Below are positions 18,077-26,801 of a stretch of DNA of 64,000 bases, piece after piece. Below the pieces are notes generated by a model that was given only the letters and a program-made list of their open reading frames with translations, had not been told where the DNA came from and did no database searches. The stretch comes from an uncultured Methanolobus sp. (GTDB lineage Archaea > Halobacteriota > Methanosarcinia > Methanosarcinales > Methanosarcinaceae). The position numbers were made by a program, and so were the translations under genes. Position 1 is the stretch's first letter; every line of letters starts with the position of its first letter. The stretch is taken from the NCBI RefSeq assembly GCF_963667555.1, contig NZ_OY763421.1:513562-577561 (forward strand), given 5' to 3'.

Positions 18077-18415
18077 ATGAAAATAACAAGCTACACCAAT
18101 TCAGAGAAGAAAGACAATCCGCATGGAGTCACAGTTCACAAGCTCTACGATACCGAACACGCCCAGGTAATGCACATGCAGCTCAAACCGGGTGAAGCTC
18201 TCAAAAAGCATTCAACACCTGTTGATGTGTTCTTCTATGCGCTTGAAGGTGAGGGAATAGTTGAGATCGGCGATGAGCAGCAGACCGTCACAAAAGATAT
18301 GCTGGTTGACAGTCCTGCAAAGATCCCTCACAGGCTCATGAATGAAAGCGACAGCCTGTTCCGTTTCCTTGTAGTAAAGGTACCACGTCAGAACGAACAG
18401 ACAAAAATGATGTAA
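18077..18415 (+). CDS. Cupin-domain protein
   Basis: A single-domain cupin of 112 residues. The first cupin motif is recognisable as LKPGEALKKHSTPVDVFFYALEGEG, and the second as DMLVDSPAKIPHRLMNES. Likely metal ligands are His in KKH and His in IPHR, so a metal site is plausible but incomplete compared with two-His-Glu cupins. No enzyme can be assigned. It follows hcp by 74 bases with its own TATA-like sequence (TTTATATTAAA near 18030), so it may be separately transcribed. T-rich sequence after the stop (18441-18465) could end the transcript. Confidence 0.8.
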   Translation: MKITSYTNSEKKDNPHGVTVHKLYDTEHAQVMHMQLKPGEALKKHSTPVDVFFYALEGEGIVEIGDEQQTVTKDMLVDSPAKIPHRLMNESDSLFRFLVVKVPRQNEQTKMM

Positions 18416-18544
18416 ACCGGGAATTTCTGATTTTCCAGTATTTTTTCTTTTTTTGTATTTTATTTCCACTATTTGAAGTTCTTTGTTCAAATCTTTGTGT
18501 TAAGATTAGTTGCTACGTTTAAAGGAAAAGCAGTCATATCATTA

Positions 18545-18655
18545 GGGGTAGCCTGAAAAAGTGAATGGAAGGTGTTATCTGTGCACTTTCTCAGGCTATT
18601 GGAGGCACAGTTAGATTGATTTTCGTTCCCCCACTGTGCAAAATCAAGTCTATCT
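18545..18655 (+). ncRNA. Candidate structured RNA with competing or pseudoknotted stems
   Basis: This gene-free segment is full of long complementary arms. Stem A pairs 18550-18563 (AGCCTGAAAAAGTG) with 18584-18597, 14 pairs with one mismatch. Stem B pairs GCACAGT (18605-18611) with ACTGTGC (18633-18639). Stem C pairs AGATTGATTTT (18613-18623) with AAAATCAAGTCT (18640-18651), crossing stem B. GGGG at 18545-18548 can pair with CCCC at 18629-18632. A TATA-like TTTAAAGG at about 18516 would put a start site near 18543. Because B and C cross, it is either a pseudoknot or a two-state switch. No known family is recognised. The next gene (FTR) has its own TATA region at about 18661-18680. Confidence 0.5.
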
Positions 18656-18804
18656 GCATTATATTTATATGTTTATTTATAAAAAAGTAGTTTAATCATA
18701 TAATCTAACCTGGACAACCTGAGATTCCACTTAGTCGAAGGCGTTAAATAATGATATCCTGAATATATCAACCATACTATAATTCATTTTATCGGAGATT
18801 ATCT

Positions 18805-19083
18805 ATGACAGACCTTGCACCAATAATGGAAAAGACCCACGAATGGGCGTCAAAATACGCAAAGAAAAAGGGATTCATTCTCAATCCTGACGAAGAAATG
18901 CTTATGATGGTCATTGAAGGTCTTTCTAAAAATAAACATGAACATGGTAAGCAGTATTGTCCATGCAGACTGAGAACCGGTGACGATGATGAAGATCGCA
19001 AAATAATCTGTCCATGTGTTTACCACGAGGATGAGATAGAAAGCGATGGGAACTGCCATTGTTCCTTGTTTTTCAAAGTCTGA
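18805..19083 (+). CDS. Ferredoxin-thioredoxin reductase catalytic subunit
   Basis: A 92-residue FTR catalytic-subunit homologue. It reduces a thioredoxin-like disulfide protein with electrons from ferredoxin. The three signature cysteine pairs are present: CPCR (residues about 52-55), CPCVYH (about 71-76) and CHCSLF (about 85-90). In plants these hold a [4Fe-4S] cluster next to a redox disulfide. Archaeal forms lack the plant variable subunit, and none is seen here. GGAG is eight bases before the ATG. It lies 90 bases upstream of the formylmethanofuran dehydrogenase genes; co-transcription is uncertain. Confidence 0.93.
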   Translation: MTDLAPIMEKTHEWASKYAKKKGFILNPDEEMLMMVIEGLSKNKHEHGKQYCPCRLRTGDDDEDRKIICPCVYHEDEIESDGNCHCSLFFKV

Positions 19084-19173
19084 AACCCTGTAAAAACAAA
19101 TTGAAACAAACAGAACAAACAGGATCGAATCAGATCGATTTTGATCAAATTAGCATAAACAAAGGCGATAACT

Positions 19174-19635
19174 ATGGCAAATGTGATGGAAATATACCAG
19201 TTGCTTCCGAAAACTAACTGTAAGGAATGTGGAAAAAGTACATGCATGGCATTTGCTGTGGACCTGCTTGGACGTAAGGTCAGTGTGGATGATTGTCCTC
19301 CTCTTGTAAATGATGCTAAGTATAAAGCAGGTTATGACAAGCTCTCAGAGATGATAGCTCCTGTTAGCGGTGTGACCGATACAGGTCTTATCGTTCATGA
19401 CGAAAAATGCATTGGATGCGGGAATTGCGTTGTCGCATGTCCTGTGAATGTGGCCAATGATCCGTTTGGTGCCGGAAGTGGAAAAGCACCGACATCTGAC
19501 AAAGTTATCTTCAAGGTTGAAGATGGTGTTGTCAAAGCTCGCAATGTTGAGGAATGCCGCCGTTTTGGCGAGAACAGGATCCTCTGCGTTGCCTGCATAG
19601 ATACGTGTCCGACCAAGGCCATTGAGTTCGTATGA
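19174..19635 (+). CDS. Iron-sulfur protein of formylmethanofuran dehydrogenase operon
   Basis: A 153-residue Fe-S protein. The N-terminal domain has CKECGKSTC and a fourth cysteine near residue 41, the C-x2-C-x4-C-x16-C pattern (PF04060 type) of corrinoid Fe-S and RnfB proteins. The C-terminal part carries CIGCGNCVVACP (about residues 73-84) and CVACIDTCP near 140, a ferredoxin domain with one cysteine set supplied by CRRFG. It is followed 33 bases later by fwdB and so probably feeds electrons to FwdB, in the place of FwdG. I cannot assign a secure subunit letter. Confidence 0.82.
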   Translation: MANVMEIYQLLPKTNCKECGKSTCMAFAVDLLGRKVSVDDCPPLVNDAKYKAGYDKLSEMIAPVSGVTDTGLIVHDEKCIGCGNCVVACPVNVANDPFGAGSGKAPTSDKVIFKVEDGVVKARNVEECRRFGENRILCVACIDTCPTKAIEFV

Positions 19636-19668
19636 ACTCGTATTCTTCTTTTTAAGTGTGGTGATGAT

Positions 19669-20919
19669 TTGAGTGAATATTATGTTTGTACGGGCTGTGC
19701 GCTTCTCTGTGATGACATTGAAGTTGACACAGAATATAGCAAAATAAAGACTGTTCATGCAGCATGCCGTAAAGGTGTTGCTCGCATGAAAGGTTGCAGT
19801 GACCCTCTGGAATGTACTGTGGATGATGAAAAGACAGACGTTGATTCTGCCATTGCAAAAGCCGCTGATATTCTGAAGAACGCAGATAATCCTCTGATAT
19901 TCGGTCACGGTAACTCAAGTTCAGAAGCCCAGAAACTGTCAATAGCTCTTGCAAAGAAGGTTGGTGCATATCTGGATGATACTTCATCTTTCTGCCAGGG
20001 ACCAATAATAGAGGCGATACTTCAGGACAAACTGAAGACATGCACACTGGATGATATAAGACACAAAGCGGATGTTATCATATTCTGGGGTGCAGACCCT
20101 TCAAATTCACATCCACGCCACCTTTCAAGATATTCATATTTCCCAAGAGGCAAGGAACGCCAGAGAGGATGGGAAGAGGACAGAACTGCAATTTGTGTTG
20201 ATGTAAGGAAGTCAGAGACTGCTGTGATATGTGGCGATAATCGTTTCTACCAGATACCAATGGGCGGTGATGCAGAGTTCATGGATGCGCTGGTAAGTGC
20301 ACTTTCCAGTAAGGTTCCAAAGACATCATTCGGATTTGACGCAAAGAGGATACTGGAACTTGCGAATGTACTGAAAAAGGCAAAGTTCGGTGTTATCTGT
20401 GTAGGACTCGGACTCATCTATTCACTGGAAGATCTTGAACCTCTTTTCAGGTTAATGAACAAGCTAAACGAAGTTTCAGATTTCAATCTCATGCCAATGG
20501 TTGGCCAGTATAATATGAGAGGTTTCAATCAGAATCTTCACGGGGAAACAGGATATATCAACCGTGTAAAATTCAATCAAAAAACCGGTGAAGCAGAACA
20601 CGGACCTGAGTTTTCCGTTGTGGAAGCTCTCAGGAACAAAACCGTTGACGCTGCACTTATCATAGGTTCCGATCCGCTGTCAAGTCTTCCATTGTCAGTT
20701 TCACGTTATCTCGCGGATATTCCGCTGATAACTATTGACCCGTGCAGGAACCTGACCTCTTCAAAGGCGAAGGTAACTATTCCATGTGCTCTTGGAGGCG
20801 TGGAGGCAGGCGGGAATGCTGTCCGTATGGATGGTGTTGAGATAGAGCTTAAAAAGATACTTGATACTGAGAACCTCACAGATGCCGAGATTCTCGGGAA
20901 GATCACGGAGGCGATCTGA
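19669..20919 (+). CDS. fwdB: Formylmethanofuran dehydrogenase subunit B
   Basis: A 416-residue molybdopterin subunit that interconverts CO2 and formate as the first step of CO2 reduction or the last of methyl oxidation. It has the N-terminal cluster motif CTGCALLCDD with a fourth cysteine in AACRKG, and conserved HPRHLSRY, MRGFNQ and IGSDPL segments. The metal-binding cysteine lies in SSFCQGPI near residue 108; other FwdB proteins I know read CHGP, so the active-site His is Gln here. It uses a TTG start with GTGGTGATGA just upstream, like hdrA. Tungsten or molybdenum type (Fwd or Fmd) cannot be decided. Its stop overlaps the ATG of fwdD. Confidence 0.92.
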   Translation: MSEYYVCTGCALLCDDIEVDTEYSKIKTVHAACRKGVARMKGCSDPLECTVDDEKTDVDSAIAKAADILKNADNPLIFGHGNSSSEAQKLSIALAKKVGAYLDDTSSFCQGPIIEAILQDKLKTCTLDDIRHKADVIIFWGADPSNSHPRHLSRYSYFPRGKERQRGWEEDRTAICVDVRKSETAVICGDNRFYQIPMGGDAEFMDALVSALSSKVPKTSFGFDAKRILELANVLKKAKFGVICVGLGLIYSLEDLEPLFRLMNKLNEVSDFNLMPMVGQYNMRGFNQNLHGETGYINRVKFNQKTGEAEHGPEFSVVEALRNKTVDAALIIGSDPLSSLPLSVSRYLADIPLITIDPCRNLTSSKAKVTIPCALGGVEAGGNAVRMDGVEIELKKILDTENLTDAEILGKITEAI

Positions 20920-21323
20920 TGGGATTCGGACAATTCCTTGCCGCACCTGAAATTAAACTGAAGGTTGTTACATATAGAGATGTGTTCCAGAATACGGCAC
21001 AGGAAACTTCCCGTTTTGGTGAGGAATACGAAAGGTCCTCAGCAGTTATCAAACTGGATCCAAAGGACATTGCAAAACTTGCAATAAAAGATGGTGACAC
21101 TGTGATAGTCAAGAACAGCTCAGGAAAAGTTGTTGTCAAAGCCATAAGGTCGGACTATGAAGAGCCACATGCTGGAATTGCTTACATGGTCAATGGTCCA
21201 TGGTCCAATTCACTTGTACCTGCAGAGACTGGAGGCACCGGAGTTCCCAGATTCAAGGATTTTGAGGTCACTGTCCAGGGTGCTAAAGGAGAAAAGGTTA
21301 CAGGGATCAGTGAGATATTCTGA
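20919..21323 (+). CDS. fwdD: Formylmethanofuran dehydrogenase subunit D
   Basis: A 134-residue beta-barrel subunit that caps the molybdopterin cofactor of FwdB. Typical features are the SAVIKLDPKDIAKLAIKDGD segment, GIAYMVNGPWSN and the GTGVPRFKDFEVTV block. It overlaps fwdB by one base. FwdA and FwdC, needed for a full complex, are not in the window; the gene is followed by a MITE copy and an unrelated gene. The full fwd/fmd set must be elsewhere in the genome, or the subunits are shared. Confidence 0.92.
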   Translation: MGFGQFLAAPEIKLKVVTYRDVFQNTAQETSRFGEEYERSSAVIKLDPKDIAKLAIKDGDTVIVKNSSGKVVVKAIRSDYEEPHAGIAYMVNGPWSNSLVPAETGGTGVPRFKDFEVTVQGAKGEKVTGISEIF

Positions 21324-21367
21324 TTCCTGAAACTATGATTTTTCTGTAAATTGGTAAATTAGGTCTC

Positions 21368-21640
21368 GATTCTGTAGAAATCCTGCTTTTGTTATCAATA
21401 CAGCTTTCGCTTTATTTTTAATCCACAAAACCAATTGTCAATCTAAAACGAAGCAACCATCCGCCGAAGGCGGCACGTTCCGATGCTTCTGTACAGAAGA
21501 ATGGTCTAATGTTCTCCAAAGATATATGCTAAATATATCGAATCTATGCAAAGAAAGTATTCCATATTTTTATGCAGATACTTTTGTTTCTTCTTTTGGG
21601 AAAGCGCCGGAACGCCGTGTGTTTTGTTTCCACCCATAAT
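21368..21640 (+). repeat. MITE-like repeat, copy C (right end lost)
   Basis: Left end GATTCTGTAGAAATCCTG is a good terminal repeat. ACCATCCGCCGAAGGCGGCAC lies near 21452-21473 (core CCGCCGAAGGCGG). The second hairpin block is degenerate (GCGCCGGAACGCCG near 21604-21617) and the right terminal repeat is missing. It lies 45 bases after fwdD. Confidence 0.75.
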
Positions 21641-21988
21641 AATTACCTTTTAGTGTTTGTTAACTATTAAATATCGTATTTTGTATAAAAAACTTGAGAT
21701 TCATCATTGCAAAATTTGGCAATAAAGAACCGTAAAACATAGTAAGGCTTTTAAATCATGTATGCTATTAGCGAACATAGGCGACAAATACATGTTTATG
21801 ACTAATTCCTCTATTTGCTCCTTTTTATTTCGTAGGTGATATTGTAATTTATGCAACAGACTTCTATATCATCTAAAAATATATATTTGATTAGCGCCAA
21901 AACGGTTGAAAAGTTATGCAGGTAATTAGTGTGAACGATCAATTATTTTCTTCTTATTTTGTCCTTTTTCCCGGAGGTTTACCTCACA
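21641..21988 (+). promoter_or_regulatory. Upstream region of the SRPBCC gene
   Basis: No gene seen. The stretch is AT-rich, with several TATA-like sequences (for example AAATATATATTTGATT near 21876-21891). GGAGGT at 21973-21978 is the ribosome binding site for the gene at 21989. Confidence 0.4.
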
Positions 21989-22459
21989 ATGCATAAGATA
22001 TGTACTGATATTGTAATTGAAACTCCTATCAATGAGGTCTGGGACCTCCTGACAGATTTTGATAATTTTGAAACGTGGAATCCTTTTATCACAAAAATAA
22101 AAGGTAAACTTGAGCCTGGTTCTAAGCTTGAGGTCCGTCTCCAGCCACCAGGAACAAAAGGTGTAGATATAACTCCTGTTCTTACCAAAGTTGAGCCGGT
22201 TAACGAATTCAGGTGGAAGGGCAATCTCTGGGTCAAAGGTATTTTTGACGGGGAGCATGCTTTCAGGCTTGAAGAGCTTGAAAACGGCCGTACAAGGTTA
22301 ATTCAGTGTGAAAGGTTCAGAGGTATACTTGCTCCTCTTATCCTGTATGTGGTTGGTGAAAAAACCCGTGCGGGTTTTGAGAGAATGAATGCAAGTCTTA
22401 AAAACGAATGTGAAAAAAGAAATAGACAGGGGCTCACACAGTGTGCGCCCTTGGCCTGA
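21989..22459 (+). CDS. SRPBCC (START-like) ligand-binding protein
   Basis: A 156-residue protein of the SRPBCC superfamily, which has a deep hydrophobic pocket for lipids or other apolar ligands. The N-terminal pattern ETPINEVWDLLTDFDNFETWNPF is characteristic, as is the central EFRWKG and the C-terminal helix GFERMNASLK. I use the ATG at 21989, ten bases after GGAGGT; the longer frame from 21959 would put that site inside the gene. Ligand unknown. Its 3' end overlaps the 3' end of the convergent citrate synthase gene by 26 bases, so both C-terminal ends share DNA. Confidence 0.85.
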   Translation: MHKICTDIVIETPINEVWDLLTDFDNFETWNPFITKIKGKLEPGSKLEVRLQPPGTKGVDITPVLTKVEPVNEFRWKGNLWVKGIFDGEHAFRLEELENGRTRLIQCERFRGILAPLILYVVGEKTRAGFERMNASLKNECEKRNRQGLTQCAPLA

Positions 22460-23531
22460 TGACTCTGTTGTCTGAGTATTGTTCCATGCAGTGTGCTATC
22501 CAGCCTGAAACCCTTCCCATTGCAAAAATGGAAGTTGCAAGTTCGGCAGGAATATTCAGATATTTGTACACCACTGCAGAATAGAAATCAACATTAGGAT
22601 AAATTGGCTTTCCTTTTATCTCTACAAATTCGTGGTAGAGAATGTGTTCTAGTTCTTCTGCCATGTCAAACCAACATGTGTCGCCATTTTCCTCTGCAAG
22701 TCTTCTGGCAACATCCTTGTATATTCTTGCCCTGGGGTCCATTGTCTTGTAAACTCTGTGGCCAAATCCCATGATCTTTTCCTTGCGTTCAAGTTTTCCA
22801 AGCGCATACCCTCTTGCGTTCTCGATGCTACCTATCTCATCAAGCATGTCCATTACGCCTTTTCTGGCACCACCGTGTAGTGGTCCTTTCAGTGTACAAA
22901 GGCCACATATTACAGCAGAATACATGTCTGAGAGTGTTGATGCAGCTATTCTTAATGAGAAAGTGGAAGGGTTAAGTTCATGCTCTGCGCTGAGTATGAG
23001 ATCCTTCTCCATTGCTTCGGCTTCCAGTTCAGTAGGAATTCTTCCACTTAGCATGTACAGGAAGTTTGCTCCATGGGATAAGTTGAGCATAGGTTCGATA
23101 GGTTCATCACCAAAACTTGCCCTGTGCAGTGCTGCAACGATCGTAGGGAACTTGGCAACAAGTTTTACGGATTTGTTCTTGTTTGCATCAGGTGTGTGAT
23201 GGTTGTTCTCTTCATCAAAGTGTGCTGTACAGGAGATTGCGGTTCGAAGACCATCAAGGGCTTCCACACCAAATTCAAAATCCTTTAGCACTTCAATAAG
23301 TTTTCCGTTTATATGACGATTCTCTGTAAGCATCCGGGAATATTCGGACAACTCAGCTTCATCGGGAATCTTTCCATTAATGAGAAGATAGGAAACAGAA
23401 TCATAAGAGAGATCAGCCAGATCCTCTATCTTGATACCCCTATACTTCAGGATTCCCTGGATACCATCGATATAGGAAATTTTGGTATCCAAAGCTACTA
23501 CGCCTTCCAGGCCTTTTTTCATCTCTTCCAT
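22434..23531 (-). CDS. gltA: Citrate synthase
   Basis: Condenses acetyl-CoA and oxaloacetate to citrate. At 365 residues it matches the short archaeal/Gram-positive type. Catalytic segments are visible: SAEHELNPSTF, GPLHGGARKG with the active His, GFGHRVYKTMDPRA, and PNVDFYSAVVY with the catalytic Asp. A GGGGGAT site precedes the ATG. Aconitase lies 178 bases upstream on the same strand, so the two make the first steps of an oxidative route to 2-oxoglutarate and glutamate, as known in Methanosarcina. A TATA-like TTTAATATATGG on the minus strand (about 23613-23625) suggests its own promoter. No isocitrate dehydrogenase gene is in the window. Confidence 0.95.
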   Translation of the reverse strand: MEEMKKGLEGVVALDTKISYIDGIQGILKYRGIKIEDLADLSYDSVSYLLINGKIPDEAELSEYSRMLTENRHINGKLIEVLKDFEFGVEALDGLRTAISCTAHFDEENNHHTPDANKNKSVKLVAKFPTIVAALHRASFGDEPIEPMLNLSHGANFLYMLSGRIPTELEAEAMEKDLILSAEHELNPSTFSLRIAASTLSDMYSAVICGLCTLKGPLHGGARKGVMDMLDEIGSIENARGYALGKLERKEKIMGFGHRVYKTMDPRARIYKDVARRLAEENGDTCWFDMAEELEHILYHEFVEIKGKPIYPNVDFYSAVVYKYLNIPAELATSIFAMGRVSGWIAHCMEQYSDNRVIRPRAHTV

Positions 23532-23709
23532 TAAAAATCCCCCGATGGATCAAATGTACGTTTTGATAGAATATGTTCAAAGATAGAATATGCTTAATAT
23601 TACCTTTCAATTATCCATATATTAAAGTTTGCTTGAATTCAGTATGAATTATAAAAATCATTTATCTATTCAAGCAAAAAATTTCAAAACGAGTGTGGGG
23701 AGTGAATTC

Positions 23710-26490
23710 TCACTCACCCTTTACTCTGTCTCTGAGGAATTTATGCAGAATTCCTCCATTAATGTAGTATTCGATCTCAATTTCTGAGTTAAGACGGACA
23801 TCCACACTGAAGGTCTTTTCTTCACCATCATCGGACTTTGCTATGACAGTAAGTTCGCCAAAAGGCTTGAGTTCTTCAATTCCGGTTATGTCATATGTCT
23901 CTTTACCTGTAAGTCCGAGTGTTTCGGCAGATTCTCCGCTCTTGAACTGAAGTGGCAGTACACCCATACCTACAAGGTTGCTGCGGTGGATCCTCTCAAA
24001 GGATTCTGCAATAACAGCTTTAATTCCAAGAAGCTGGGTTCCCTTTGCTGCCCAGTCACGTGAACTTCCGGTACCATATTCCTTTCCTGCTACAATTACC
24101 AGTGGGATCTTCTGGTCAATGTATTTCATTGCAGCATCATAGATCGGCATTTCCTTGTCTTCAGGGAGGTAAACTGTCCATGAACCTTCCTTGCCGGCAA
24201 GTTTGTTCTTGAGGCGTACATTTCCAAATGTTCCCCTCATCATTACTTCGTGGTTTCCACGCCTGGAACCGTATGAATTGAAGTTCTTCTCATCCACGCC
24301 TTTTGCGATCAGATATTGTCCTGCCGGATAGCTTGAAGGAATTGATCCGGCTGGTGAAATGTGGTCGGTGGTGATACTGTCTCCAAGGAGTGCAAGTGCT
24401 TTTGCTCCCTTGATATCAGCAAGGCCGTCCACTTCAAGTGGGAAATCCTTGAAGAATGGTGGTTCCTGTATGTAGGTGGAGTTAGTATCCCACTCATAGA
24501 GCAGACCTTCCGGAGCATCAAGTTCTCTCCAGAGTTTTGTTCCCTGGTAAACGTTGGAGTATTGAGCCTTGAACATCTCAGGTGTGACTGCACTGCTGAT
24601 GCATTCGTTAAGCTCTTCCTTACCTGGCCAGATATCCTTCAAATAAACTGGCTGTCCGTTAGGGTCACAGGCAATTGGTTCTTTTGTAAGGTCAATGTCT
24701 ACTGTTCCCGCAAGTGCGTATGCTACAACGAGCATCGGGGATGCAAGATAGTTTGCTTTGACCTGAGAGTTTATCCTGCCTTCAAAGTTCCTGTTGCCAC
24801 TAAGAACTGCTGCAACAGTAAGGTCTTTGTTCTCAATTTCGTTTGAAACTGCTTCCCTGAGCGGGCCGCTGTTACCTATACATGTGAGACATCCGTAACC
24901 TACAAGATGGAATCCCAGTGCGTCGAGGTATGGCATAAGACCTGCTTCCTCAAGATAGTCAGTAACTACACGGGAACCAGGTGCAAGGCTTGTCTTGACA
25001 AATGGTTTGACCTTAAGTCCCTTCTCAACAGCTTTCTTGGCAAGCAGACCTGCACCGATCATGAGTGCAGGACTGGATGTGTTAGTGCATGATGTAATGG
25101 ATGCAATGACAACTGAGCCGTGTGTCACAGCAACAACGTCATCTGCACATTTTATCTTTGTAATTCCAGTGTGATGTGGATGTGTTATTTCGGAAACACT
25201 ATAACCGCCTTCGCTGAGCCAGCGTCCGTAATCTGCATCAGTTTCACATGCTGCTTTTCCACTCTTGGCAGCGAATACTTCCTTCATTGTCTGGTGGAAT
25301 GCCCTTGACATTTCAGGAATTGGTATGCGGTCCTGTGGTCTCTTTGGTCCTGCCAGTGATGGTTCTACTGTGCTGATGTCAAGTTCAAGCGTTGAAGTGA
25401 ATTCTGGTTCAGGTGCGTCATTCTCAAGGAAAAGTCCCTGTTCTTTACAGTACTTCCTGACAAGGTCAACCTGATCTGCGCTTCTGCCTGTCATGGTCAT
25501 GTAGTCGAGTGTAACTTCATCTACTGGGCAGAATCCCATTGTAGCGCCGTATTCTGGAGCCATGTTAGCAAGTACGGCTCTCTCGGTAAGTTCAAGTGCT
25601 TTGTATCCAGGTCCGTAGAATTCCACGAACTTTCCGACAACACCGTGTTTCCTGAGCATCTGTACTACTGTGAGTACAAGGTCAGTGGATGAAACGCCTT
25701 CTCTTAATTCTCCTGTGAGCTTGAATCCGACAACTTCAGGAATTGGCATGTAATATGGCTGTCCAAGCATTACGGCTTCAGCCTCAATTCCACCGACTCC
25801 CCATCCCAGTACACCAAGTCCGTTTATCATGGTTGTGTGTGAGTCTGTTCCTACAATGGTGTCAGGGTATGCAACAAGTCCTCCACATTTTTCCTTCAGG
25901 TGAACGACAGATGCAAGGTACTCAAGGTTTACCTGATGGATGATACCACTTGCAGGCGGGACGACTTTCAGGTTATCAAAAGCGTTCTGTGCCCAGTGGA
26001 GCAACTCGTATCTTTCTGTGTTGCGGTGGAACTCATATTTCTCATTGCAGTTACGTGCATATGATGTACCATAATAGTCGACCTGTATGGAGTGGTCGAT
26101 AACAAGGTCTGCAGGAATTACAGGATTAATTGCAGCAGGGTCGCCTCCAAGTCTTTCCATGGCAGTTCTGATGGCTGCGATGTCTACTACAGCAGGAACA
26201 CCTGTGAAGTCCTGCATTATTACTCTTGAAGGAATGAATGGGATATCGACCGCAAGTACGCCATCAGGGCTCCAGCTTGCAAGGTTCTTGACGTCATCTT
26301 CTGTGATCACTTTTCCGTCAACGTTTCTCAGAACAGCTTCAAGCAGTACTCTTATAGAGTAAGGTAACTTCGAAATATTGGCAATGCCTGCCTCATCAAG
26401 CTTTTTTAAGCTATAGAATGTTACCTCTTTGTCATCGATTTTAATAGTTTGTCTGGATCCAAAAGGATCTTTAAGATCAGCACATTTCAT
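23710..26490 (-). CDS. acnA: Aconitate hydratase (AcnA/IRP type)
   Basis: A 926-residue aconitase that isomerises citrate to isocitrate with a [4Fe-4S] cluster. Cluster cysteines are seen in SITSCTNTSSP and YGCLTCIGNSG. Substrate-binding elements include GTDSHTTMINGLGV and GSSRDWAAKG. Length and motifs put it with the bacterial AcnA/iron-regulatory-protein family rather than the smaller archaeal LeuC-like enzymes, suggesting an old acquisition from bacteria. GGTGA is five bases upstream of the ATG. It is upstream of citrate synthase on the same strand. Confidence 0.96.
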   Translation of the reverse strand: MKCADLKDPFGSRQTIKIDDKEVTFYSLKKLDEAGIANISKLPYSIRVLLEAVLRNVDGKVITEDDVKNLASWSPDGVLAVDIPFIPSRVIMQDFTGVPAVVDIAAIRTAMERLGGDPAAINPVIPADLVIDHSIQVDYYGTSYARNCNEKYEFHRNTERYELLHWAQNAFDNLKVVPPASGIIHQVNLEYLASVVHLKEKCGGLVAYPDTIVGTDSHTTMINGLGVLGWGVGGIEAEAVMLGQPYYMPIPEVVGFKLTGELREGVSSTDLVLTVVQMLRKHGVVGKFVEFYGPGYKALELTERAVLANMAPEYGATMGFCPVDEVTLDYMTMTGRSADQVDLVRKYCKEQGLFLENDAPEPEFTSTLELDISTVEPSLAGPKRPQDRIPIPEMSRAFHQTMKEVFAAKSGKAACETDADYGRWLSEGGYSVSEITHPHHTGITKIKCADDVVAVTHGSVVIASITSCTNTSSPALMIGAGLLAKKAVEKGLKVKPFVKTSLAPGSRVVTDYLEEAGLMPYLDALGFHLVGYGCLTCIGNSGPLREAVSNEIENKDLTVAAVLSGNRNFEGRINSQVKANYLASPMLVVAYALAGTVDIDLTKEPIACDPNGQPVYLKDIWPGKEELNECISSAVTPEMFKAQYSNVYQGTKLWRELDAPEGLLYEWDTNSTYIQEPPFFKDFPLEVDGLADIKGAKALALLGDSITTDHISPAGSIPSSYPAGQYLIAKGVDEKNFNSYGSRRGNHEVMMRGTFGNVRLKNKLAGKEGSWTVYLPEDKEMPIYDAAMKYIDQKIPLVIVAGKEYGTGSSRDWAAKGTQLLGIKAVIAESFERIHRSNLVGMGVLPLQFKSGESAETLGLTGKETYDITGIEELKPFGELTVIAKSDDGEEKTFSVDVRLNSEIEIEYYINGGILHKFLRDRVKGE

Positions 26491-26801
26491 AATGTCACCT
26501 ATTCAAATGTAATTTTAGTTAAGAGATTATCGAAAGTTAAAACCGGTTTTTATACCGGGAAATATGATTGGTATAATACTTTAATGGCAGTTCTATCCAG
26601 CATGGTCGCTGCATCTGTATATTTTTGAGACATGTTTGCAGGACTATCAAATTAGAGTATAAAAACTCGCATTGGAATAAATAACTTTGCCTTCTGCACT
26701 TACTATTGAAGATACTTTAATTAAGGCAGGATTATGGATCAAAGCCAATAAAAAAGACAGAAGAACAGTTATTGTTCTCCTGTTTCAACATTTTTTGTAT
26801 A
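26491..26801 (-). promoter_or_regulatory. acnA promoter region and PEF-CTERM 3' flank
   Basis: The minus-strand sequence GGTATAAAAACCGG (about 26544-26557) is a good TATA box, lying inside an ACCGG/CCGGT inverted repeat (26542-26559) that could be an operator. It is about 55 bases upstream of the acnA ATG. Nothing recognisable was found in the rest, to 26801. Confidence 0.5.

Noticed and set aside
18605..18651. A classical H-type pseudoknot
   Set aside because: The two stems cross but the connecting loops are about one base and zero bases, too short for stems of 7 and 11 pairs; alternative folds are more likely than a stable pseudoknot.
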